Assembly (NCBI GenBank): GCA_021809305.1
Contig: JAKBAF010000070.1
Location: 1,852 to 7,054, forward strand
Direction: 5' to 3'
DNA from: a bacterium
Lineage (GTDB): Bacteria; Chlamydiota; Chlamydiia; Chlamydiales; JAFEGQ01
DNA length: 5,203 nucleotides
The position numbers and the translations under genes are program-made. Shown here piece by piece: positions 1-4,510 of the stretch. Under the pieces are notes generated by a model that was not told the origin of the DNA, searched no databases, and was given only the letters and a program-made list of their open reading frames with translations. Position 1 is the stretch's first letter. The number at the start of each line of letters is the position of its first letter.

Positions 1-435
1 GCCCTCTTCCACGCCATCCCCCAAATCGCAAAACGGCTCTCCACCCTCCTCTCCGTCGGCCTCGGCTACCTCCAGATCGGGCAGGAGGTCGCCACCCTCT
101 CCGGTGGCGAGGCGCAGCGCCTCAAAATCTCACGTGAACTCTCTAAGGCCGGCACAGGTCACACCCTCTACCTCCTCGATGAGCCCACAACAGGACTCCA
201 CCAAAGCGACATTGCCATCCTCATCAGCGTCCTCCAACGCCTCGTCGATGAGGGCAATACGCTCGTTGTCATCGAACACACACTCGATATCATCCGGCAA
301 GCTGACTACATCATCGATCTCGGCCCCGGCGCTGGCGATGCCGGAGGCTATCTCCTCGCCGCCGGCACCCCCAATGAGATTGAGAAAAACGAAGCGTCTG
401 TAACGGGTAAGTGGTTAAGAAATAAGGGAGTGTAG
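1..435 (+). CDS. uvrA: UvrA, excinuclease ABC subunit A (C-terminal 144 residues)
   Basis: This is the ATPase damage-recognition subunit of nucleotide excision repair. It scans DNA as a dimer and hands lesions to UvrB in the cytoplasm. The 5' end lies outside the window. Frame 1 is open from base 1 to the TAG at 433-435. It contains the second ABC ATPase module of UvrA in order: signature motif LSGGEAQRLKISREL (residues 33-47 of the fragment), Walker B with catalytic Glu in TLYLLDEPTTGLH (about 56-68), the H-loop VIEHTLDII (about 90-98), and the UvrA-specific DLGPGAGDAGG segment that normally reads DLGPEGGDGGG. Catalytic residues are intact. The tail ends about where UvrA proteins usually end. 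Codons are strongly C-ending (CTC, ATC, GCC), unlike the AT-richer hicB-like ORFs that follow. Chlamydiae are known for double-length UvrA, but this fragment cannot show that. Confidence 0.97.
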   Translation, partial: ALFHAIPQIAKRLSTLLSVGLGYLQIGQEVATLSGGEAQRLKISRELSKAGTGHTLYLLDEPTTGLHQSDIAILISVLQRLVDEGNTLVVIEHTLDIIRQADYIIDLGPGAGDAGGYLLAAGTPNEIEKNEASVTGKWLRNKGV

Positions 436-445
436 TCAATGCCCT

Positions 446-507
446 ATGGGGGTCACCCCCAAACCGGAGTCGAGAGAGCCGAAGCCCTCTCGACCCCCAT
501 TACGTTT
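446..507 (+). terminator. Overlapping inverted repeats after uvrA, probable terminator
   Basis: Eleven bases past the uvrA stop lie three mutually competing stems. A 9-bp perfect inverted repeat pairs ATGGGGGTC (446-454) with GACCCCCAT (492-500). An inner 8-bp perfect stem pairs GTCGAGAG (469-476) with CTCTCGAC (487-494). A small hairpin pairs GGGGG (448-452) with CCCCC (456-460) across a 3-nt loop. A short T run (505-509) follows. The outer and inner stems share bases 492-494, so they cannot both form fully. The position and T run suggest an intrinsic terminator for uvrA. A dispersed repeat element or a folded regulatory RNA is an alternative. Confidence 0.6.
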
Positions 508-554
508 TTCCTTCGCTGTAATATTTGTCTTGCAAAGGTTATCATCCCTTATCG

Positions 555-573
555 AAAAAGCTTGCTTTTTTTA
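555..573 (+). terminator. A/T-rich hairpin with T tract, weak terminator-like
   Basis: AAAAAGC (555-561) and GCTTTTT (564-570) form a perfect 7-bp inverted repeat with a minimal loop, and the T run continues to 572. The form resembles a terminator, but the stem has only two G-C pairs, so it would be weak. It lies between the GC-rich stems after uvrA and the hicB-like start at 612. The rest of 436-611 holds no convincing gene. A TTG-initiated extension of the downstream ORF to 525 would read straight through this hairpin and has no family resemblance. Confidence 0.3.
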
Positions 574-611
574 GCTGGCGCACCAACTCTATTTGGTACA
601 TACTGAAAACA

Positions 612-833
612 ATGAAATACCATTTTAAAATTCATAAGGAAGGCTCGGGATATTGGGCTCAAGGAATAGAGCTAAAAGGATGCATTACTCAAGGGGCTTC
701 CTTTGAGGAGCTTGAGATAAATATGAGAGATGCCCTCGAGACTTATCTTGACGAGCCAAAAGATTCCAAGGACATTATTCCTCTACCTGATTCGTCTGTT
801 CGGCTCTCCAAGAGTGTGATAGAGTCCCTGTAG
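612..833 (+). CDS. HicB-fold N-terminal fragment (73 aa)
   Basis: This is the first half of the split antitoxin. MKYHFKIHKEGSGYWAQ is the family's first beta-strand region. GIELKGCITQGASFEELEINM (about residues 18-38) is the HicB core, in which GC-TQG-S/TxEE is typical. The helix RDALETYLDEP (39-49) and a short linker (IIPLPDSSVRLSKSVIE) follow before the premature stop. The family usually has Cys where Gly18 stands and Asp at Ala28 (QGD), which may reflect decay. I chose ATG 612 because homology begins exactly there; the in-frame TTG at 525 adds 29 unrelated residues. There is no clear Shine-Dalgarno sequence in front of 612. If translated, it would lack the DNA-binding part. Confidence 0.6.
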   Translation: MKYHFKIHKEGSGYWAQGIELKGCITQGASFEELEINMRDALETYLDEPKDSKDIIPLPDSSVRLSKSVIESL

Positions 834-856
834 ATCCACAAATTGCATTCGCTTTA

Positions 857-1045
857 ATGGTACGTCAATGCCGACTTAAAGCTGGCCTATCGCAAAAACG
901 CGCTGCCAAAATGCTAGGATACGACAACATATACAACTATCAGCGATTAGAGACTCGCCGCTGCAATCCAACCCTGATGATCCTAGCAAAAATCAAACAG
1001 GTCTTTCCTGAGCTCTCAATTGATTCGGCGGTAGCCATCAATTGA
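857..1045 (+). CDS. Xre/Cro-like helix-turn-helix fragment (62 aa)
   Basis: This is the second half of the split antitoxin and would be the DNA-binding domain. RLKAGLSQKRAAKMLGY (about residues 6-22) is a classic Xre helix-turn-helix: a first helix, then LSQ opening helix 2, and AAKMLG. It is followed by NIYNYQRLE, with recognition-helix positions, then NPTLMILAKIKQVFPELS, the closing helices found in Xre domains. The reading frame is open upstream of ATG 857 to at least 797, without a stop and with family-like sequence (VPVDPQIAFAL). This ATG is therefore probably an internal Met of the original protein rather than its start. The stop lies 20 nt from the convergent phosphatase gene. If independently expressed it could be a small free-standing repressor. 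Confidence 0.5.
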   Translation: MVRQCRLKAGLSQKRAAKMLGYDNIYNYQRLETRRCNPTLMILAKIKQVFPELSIDSAVAIN

Positions 1046-1067
1046 GCCCAGTCCTTGGGTTGATTTT
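1045..1067 (+). terminator. Small hairpin between convergent genes
   Basis: AGCCCA (1045-1050) pairs with TGGGTT (1056-1061) around a 5-nt loop, with one G-T wobble, and GATTTTA follows. It sits in the 20-nt gap where the hicB-like remnant (+) meets the phosphatase gene (-). It resembles a weak intrinsic terminator for the plus strand. On the minus strand there is no U run after the stem, so it is not clearly bidirectional. Confidence 0.4.
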
Positions 1068-1578
1068 AGGCGGCGGAGAAGCGGTTTGACCGGCCTTGCG
1101 TCGCAAGCAGGAGCTCTGCAAACTCCCTTACAGCGCCCTTTCCACCCGACTTGGCGCAAATGTAGTCTGAGACTAGCTGAATCACCGGGACGGCATCACT
1201 TGGGCAAGCCCTCACACCAACTACCTTCATCGGCGCCTCATCAATAACGTCATCACCCATGTAAGCAATGTGCTCAAGCGGTATTGCAAGGCGCAGCGAA
1301 AGCTCCTCTACAGCCTCTCTCTTTGCCTGGCAGCCCAAGATCACATGGTTAATACGAAGCTTCATCGCACGCTTTGCGACAATTGGCGTATCCTCACCTG
1401 TTAAGAGAGCGACCTCAATTCCCGCCTGTTGTAGCAAGGTGATCCCCATCCCATCTTGCACGTAGAAGCGCTTTAGGGCATCCCCTTCAGCGGAGTAGTA
1501 CATCGCACCATCTGTTAAAGTCCCATCAACATCCAAAACAACAAGTTGTGTTCTCTTTAACCGCTCCATCCAAGACAT
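1066..1578 (-). CDS. KdsC/YrbI-family HAD phosphatase, possibly nonulosonate-9-phosphate phosphatase
   Basis: This 170-aa cytoplasmic Mg-dependent sugar-acid phosphatase belongs to the KDO-8-P phosphatase (type C0, capless tetrameric) HAD family. Motifs seen: I, DVDGTLTDG with nucleophile Asp16 and acid Asp18; II, LLTGE with Thr60; III, Lys86 in GCQAK; IV, YMGDDVID with Asp109/Asp110. The C-terminal SGGKGAVREF (144-153) reaches into a neighbouring subunit's active site in this family. Motif II reads TGE rather than the TGR of typical KdsC, and Glu62, Arg70 and Lys73 match in spacing the Glu56/Arg64/Lys67 sugar-binding set of the Bacteroides KDN-9-P phosphatase BT1713. The upstream neighbour, 9 nt away, is a YhcH/NanQ-family gene, which also suggests nine-carbon sugar acids. 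KdsC (the KDO step of lipopolysaccharide synthesis) remains possible. AGGGA overlapping the upstream stop serves as its ribosome site, so translation is probably coupled. Confidence 0.88.
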   Translation of the reverse strand: MSWMERLKRTQLVVLDVDGTLTDGAMYYSAEGDALKRFYVQDGMGITLLQQAGIEVALLTGEDTPIVAKRAMKLRINHVILGCQAKREAVEELSLRLAIPLEHIAYMGDDVIDEAPMKVVGVRACPSDAVPVIQLVSDYICAKSGGKGAVREFAELLLATQGRSNRFSAA

Positions 1579-1587
1579 GGTATCCCT

Positions 1588-2037
1588 TTAGTTGAGGCTA
1601 ACTTTCATAATAATTTTTCTAATGAGCTCACTGCCAGATAGGGGAGCGTGGGCGTCTTCAGGGAAAAAAATCGCAAAGGTGCCGGCAGGAACCGGAATCC
1701 AGAGAGAGGGGGTGTCAGAGTAGAATTCGACATCCTGCTCCTGACTATAAGGCTGAGTGACAGATCGACACTCGCTGTGGGGGCTCCAGCCGATCTCATC
1801 CCTACCTGTGACCGCAAACTGAATATCAATGTAGTTGCGGTGAGCCTCCAAGCGAGAGCCCCCATGGCCACGACCACCCGATTCCTCGATGATCGCCATA
1901 AGGGCCGTGCCATTAACTGGAAGGCGCCGATACTCAAAGTTGTCGCTGTTAAAATTCCTAAGGAACTCAAAAGCTTCAGCAAAGCCCTGATGGATGCTTA
2001 AATAGCGGTGAGAATTGGATAGCTGATCGACAATCAT
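1588..2037 (-). CDS. YhcH/YjgK/YiaL (NanQ/TabA/EbgC) family protein
   Basis: This 149-aa single-domain cupin-like protein belongs to the family of E. coli YhcH (NanQ, a sialic acid anomerase in the nan operon), YiaL, TabA and EbgC. Family signatures seen: LEAHRNYIDIQ (residues 63-73), with the metal-site candidates Glu64, His66 and Asp71; the TGRDEIGW turn (77-84); IFFPEDAHAPL (123-133), with His130; and a closing strand KIIMKVSL. The length is normal for the family, about 150 residues. Members typically bind a metal and act on the anomeric form of sugars. It precedes the phosphatase gene by 9 nt on the same strand, so the two are probably co-transcribed. It follows the F-box gene by 66 nt. 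No strong Shine-Dalgarno sequence is visible (ACGGG lies 8 nt upstream). The exact substrate cannot be read from the sequence; a nonulosonic acid is an inference from the neighbour. Confidence 0.9.
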   Translation of the reverse strand: MIVDQLSNSHRYLSIHQGFAEAFEFLRNFNSDNFEYRRLPVNGTALMAIIEESGGRGHGGSRLEAHRNYIDIQFAVTGRDEIGWSPHSECRSVTQPYSQEQDVEFYSDTPSLWIPVPAGTFAIFFPEDAHAPLSGSELIRKIIMKVSLN

Positions 2038-2103
2038 AATAGACCCGTAATTGTTTCAGAGAGAGCGTAGCATAGTTGCAAATTTTCCCTCGATCACAAG
2101 AAG

Positions 2104-3525
2104 CTAGAAATTAATTGCTACACCTTCTTCTTTTACGCACTCCTTACCCGTGACAGAATCGACCAACCTATAGATCGCCCGCTCAAAAGTTTGACAGCGA
2201 AAGAGGAGCTTATTCGTAATTCCCTCCTCAATCAAAGGAGCAATGCTCATGAGGGTCGACCTTACGGAGGAGACCAGCTGAAGCTCCCAACACAAAATCA
2301 ATCCCTCATTAGAGGGGGCCCAGCAACGCGCAAGAAGTGTCACCACCCCTCCCTCCGAAGGTGATGGAATCTCAATTGCACAGACGAGCCGCTCCTCATT
2401 TGGTCCACGCTTCTTACTACAGAGACAGCCCATCACGCCGATAAGCTTTGCCCCCCCTGGCAGCTCTTCTAAGGCGTTTAATACTGCAACCAGCTCTGGC
2501 TCAAAGACCTCGCCCACATTACCCCTGCTTAAAGGATAGAAACCAACGCTTCCCCTCTCCTGCCAGCCCCAGATAGCGCCCCCGCTCGTACTGATAGCGA
2601 GCTGCTGCTGGTCCTCTTTGATCCGATAGATCTCGTGCCGGCGGCTCGACTGGCGCAGAGCTTCAATGACAATCCAACCACGAGCCTCTTCCTTAATCTT
2701 AAACAACCCGTTCGAGGTGATCTGCAGCTTACGCCTATTTGTACAGGGTAGATTGACTCCTACCCCCTCTTCACTACCCCCGTAATAGACACTGCTATAC
2801 GAATCGCCATAGGCGCTAAAGTGGGCCAGTCTCCCTCCTGCCTCAATGAGAGATTCGACCTCAACCCGGCAAGGTGGGGTATCTAACCCTGCCCCATGAG
2901 CTGCAAAGAGAGGAAGGTTCATCGCAGGGTTGATCATCCACGTCTCTCTACTAATCTCTAACGCAAAGAGCGGAAGAGAGATTTCGCCTGGAGGTGAATC
3001 CCCTTGCGGGTCCTTCTTCCTATGGGCTGATAGGAGATAGGAGTGCAGGGACGGGTGGAAGAGAAGGTGAGAGCCTCCCTTGTGCCAGATCGCTGCACCA
3101 AGTGCAAGCTCCCACTCCCTATCCCATCCACCCTCAACCCCTTCCACTGAGGCGATGATTCGAAGCTCCCCATCTCGATAGATGATGCCTGCCCCCTCGC
3201 CCTTCGCTATTTTGAAATAGGCTTCAGATTTTCCATCTATAAAGAGTGGGGCTTGAGAGTGATCCTCATCTTGGGCAAGCCATCCCCACCTTCTCGCATG
3301 ATGGTCGCTCTCCAAATGGAGCTGCCGATGTAAAGCGGCGGGCCCCTCTTGCCGAAAGTGGATATGACGGTCTGCTAAGGCGCGATCTGCAACAGAGCGC
3401 ATCGCTCTGTTTACAAAGCGCAGCCGTATTAGGTCTGGGCTAAGAAGAAAGGAGAAGATCTTTTCGGATAGTTCTAAAGGTAGAGTATGAGGTCCAATTA
3501 AGCGGCCTTGCACCTGCATCTCCAT
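2104..3525 (-). CDS. F-box domain protein, putative host-directed effector
   Basis: This 473-aa protein has an N-terminal F-box at about residues 15-53: LPLELSEKIFSFL, then SPDLIRLRFVNRAMRSVAD. The usual landmarks are present: the Leu-Pro start, Ile23/Phe24, Leu27, Asp31-Leu32, Leu35 and Val38-Asn39-Arg40. In eukaryotes the F-box binds Skp1 and brings substrates to SCF ubiquitin ligases. Bacteria have no SCF, so family members in Legionella, Agrobacterium and Chlamydia-like bacteria are read as secreted effectors. The remaining 420 or so residues match nothing I recognise. They are rich in Gly, Trp and short predicted strands (for example around 305-330, GGAIWGWQERGSVGFYPL), with no leucine-rich repeats, no WD or kelch motif that I can confirm, and no membrane segment. 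There is no Sec signal peptide, so export would need a type III or IV system. A promoter candidate lies just upstream. Confidence 0.85.
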   Translation of the reverse strand: MEMQVQGRLIGPHTLPLELSEKIFSFLLSPDLIRLRFVNRAMRSVADRALADRHIHFRQEGPAALHRQLHLESDHHARRWGWLAQDEDHSQAPLFIDGKSEAYFKIAKGEGAGIIYRDGELRIIASVEGVEGGWDREWELALGAAIWHKGGSHLLFHPSLHSYLLSAHRKKDPQGDSPPGEISLPLFALEISRETWMINPAMNLPLFAAHGAGLDTPPCRVEVESLIEAGGRLAHFSAYGDSYSSVYYGGSEEGVGVNLPCTNRRKLQITSNGLFKIKEEARGWIVIEALRQSSRRHEIYRIKEDQQQLAISTSGGAIWGWQERGSVGFYPLSRGNVGEVFEPELVAVLNALEELPGGAKLIGVMGCLCSKKRGPNEERLVCAIEIPSPSEGGVVTLLARCWAPSNEGLILCWELQLVSSVRSTLMSIAPLIEEGITNKLLFRCQTFERAIYRLVDSVTGKECVKEEGVAINF

Positions 3526-3536
3526 TTGAGTTCTTG

Positions 3537-3634
3537 ATACCTAATAAAGATATTAAACGAGCCGATCATTGTGCTCAAAGCTTAAATTCCGGCAGAGGTG
3601 ATAGATTTAAATACCTAAAATGAATATTTTCCGA
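3537..3634. repeat. Imperfect direct repeat in the divergent promoter region
   Basis: A 24-bp segment at 3537-3560 and another at 3611-3634 share 17 positions, including an exact ATACCTAA start, a central ATATT and a final CGA. Their starts are 74 bp apart, close to seven helical turns. The left copy covers the proposed -10 of the F-box gene. The right copy includes TAAAAT (3616-3621), a -10-like hexamer upstream of ku. It could be a pair of operator sites shared by the divergent genes, or chance in AT-rich DNA. Confidence 0.2.
3550..3578 (-). promoter_or_regulatory. Sigma-70-like promoter for the F-box gene group
   Basis: Read on the minus strand, TTGAGC (-35, at 3573-3578) and TAATAT (-10, at 3550-3555) are separated by exactly 17 bp. 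Each matches the consensus at four of six positions. Transcription would begin near 3542-3544, about 18 nt before the ATG at 3525. Together with the 66-nt and 9-nt gaps downstream, it could drive the F-box, yhcH-like and phosphatase genes as one message. The match is by eye and short; a separate promoter for the sugar genes is not excluded. Confidence 0.4.
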
Positions 3635-3667
3635 TTACCTGCCTCACTAAGCGAGGTCCAGTATACC

Positions 3668-3674
3668 GGAGGAG
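3668..3674 (+). promoter_or_regulatory. Strong ribosome binding site fixing a TTG start for ku
   Basis: GGAGGAG at 3668-3674 is close to a perfect Shine-Dalgarno sequence. It ends 8 nt before TTG 3683, which begins the conserved (M)RALWKGSISFGL opening of bacterial Ku. The in-frame ATG at 3620 has no such site and would add 21 residues without family resemblance. This decides the start. Confidence 0.8.
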
Positions 3675-3682
3675 AGTTTGGG

Positions 3683-4507
3683 TTGCGTGCACTTTGGAAA
3701 GGTTCTATCAGTTTCGGGTTAGTAAATATTCCTGTGAGAATGTATACCGCTAGCCATGAACGGGAGTTCAAATTCGTGATGCTTCATGAAAAGGATCACT
3801 CCCAGATTCGCTATGCACGCATATGCAAGACCGAAGAGCGAGAGGTTCCCTGGGAAGAGATCATAAAAGGCTACGAATACCAATCGGGAGAATTTGTTAT
3901 TTTAAATGATGAGGACTTTAGTAAAGCAAATCTGACACGATCAAAATCAATTGAGATCGTTGATTTTGTAAAAGAAAGCGACATAGACACCATTTACTAC
4001 TCCAAACCTTACTATCTAGAGCCGGAAAAAAATGCCGGTAGCCCCTACTCTCTCTTAAGAGAGGCTCTGCGAAAATCAAAACAAGTAGGCGTCGCCAGAT
4101 ATATTATTCATAATCATGAGCATATTGGGGTCATCAAGCCCTATGGAGAAATGATTGTCTTAAATGAATTGCGCTACGATAATGAAGTGGTGCCCTCAAC
4201 AGACTTCAATATTCCTGAGAAAAAGAGAGTATCGGCAAAGGAGCTCGAGGTCGCTATCCAGTTGATCGACCACCTTACGACATCCTTCGATCCTACAAAG
4301 TATAAAGACACCTATGCCGAAGAGATCCACAAGATTATTAAGCAAAAGGCTAAAGGTCGAAAGGTGCGCCCTAAAGGCCAAGAACCCATCCCAAGCAAGG
4401 TCCAGGATATTATGTCGCTCTTAAAAGCCAGTCTTGATGAACCGCCAAAAAAGAAGGGCGGTACCGGCCCCCAGGGAGCCCGCACCGGCCGCCGCAAAAC
4501 GGCATAA
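3683..4507 (+). CDS. ku: Ku protein, bacterial NHEJ DNA-end binding
   Basis: Bacterial Ku forms a homodimeric ring that slides onto double-strand DNA ends and recruits LigD for non-homologous end joining. The 274-aa product from TTG 3683 opens with RALWKGSISFGLVNIPV (residues 2-18), the hallmark start. It continues with the RYARIC and EVPWEEIIKGYEY segments (43-66), the DNA-ring core with YYLEPEKNAGSPYSLLREAL, and GVARYIIHNHEHIGVIKPYG. The C-terminal helix PIPSKVQDIMSLLKASLDE is followed by a basic, Gly/Pro-containing tail of about 21 residues (KKK, GRRK). In this family such tails thread DNA and help contact LigD. The length is typical, and no residue seems missing. The ligD ATG follows the stop after 3 nt, so the pair is an operon with probable translational coupling. 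It is divergent from the F-box gene. Confidence 0.96.
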   Translation: MRALWKGSISFGLVNIPVRMYTASHEREFKFVMLHEKDHSQIRYARICKTEEREVPWEEIIKGYEYQSGEFVILNDEDFSKANLTRSKSIEIVDFVKESDIDTIYYSKPYYLEPEKNAGSPYSLLREALRKSKQVGVARYIIHNHEHIGVIKPYGEMIVLNELRYDNEVVPSTDFNIPEKKRVSAKELEVAIQLIDHLTTSFDPTKYKDTYAEEIHKIIKQKAKGRKVRPKGQEPIPSKVQDIMSLLKASLDEPPKKKGGTGPQGARTGRRKTA

Positions 4508-4510
4508 GAG

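Larger units (their letters stand above)
612..1045 (+). pseudogene. HicB-type antitoxin with Xre-like HTH, split by a frameshift
   Basis: Two neighbouring ORFs look like the halves of one protein of the long HicB type: an N-terminal HicB fold followed by a DNA-binding helix-turn-helix. HicB antitoxins block HicA mRNA-cleaving toxins and repress their own promoter. The first half runs in frame from ATG 612 to Val-Ile-Glu (GAG 822-824), then hits TAG at 831. The second frame, read from 824, gives VPVDPQIAFALMVRQCR and runs on to TGA at 1043-1045. Restoring one G after 824 (GAGTCC to GAGGTCC) joins the two and yields 144 residues, a normal length for this family. No HicA ORF is seen upstream or downstream. 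Alternatives are a sequencing error, or independent expression of the halves. No slippery heptamer supports programmed frameshifting. Confidence 0.75.

Noticed and set aside
104..403. Ser-rich 99-aa ORF on the plus strand
   Set aside because: It lies in another frame inside the unmistakable UvrA C-terminus, and its Ser/Pro bias is a by-product of that gene's codon use.
525..611. TTG-initiated N-terminal extension of the HicB-like ORF
   Set aside because: The 29 extra residues lack family resemblance and read through an A/T hairpin; homology starts exactly at ATG 612.
815..832. Programmed -1 frameshift joining the HicB halves
   Set aside because: There is no X-XXY-YYZ slippery heptamer and no obvious downstream stem or pseudoknot at the junction; a one-base deletion explains it more simply.
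1605..1982. 125-aa minus-strand ORF
   Set aside because: It overlaps the YhcH-family gene in another frame; its hydrophobic runs come from the alternate reading of conserved strands.
1648..2001. 117-aa plus-strand ORF
   Set aside because: It is antisense to the well-supported YhcH-family gene, with no recognisable domain and no ribosome site.
2038..2103. Separate promoter for the yhcH-like gene (TATGCT as -10 on the minus strand)
   Set aside because: No -35 hexamer lies at an acceptable distance; the nearest TTGTGA is 19 bp away and the match is too weak to list.
3246..3443. 65-aa plus-strand ORF
   Set aside because: It is antisense to the F-box gene and lacks any family signature.
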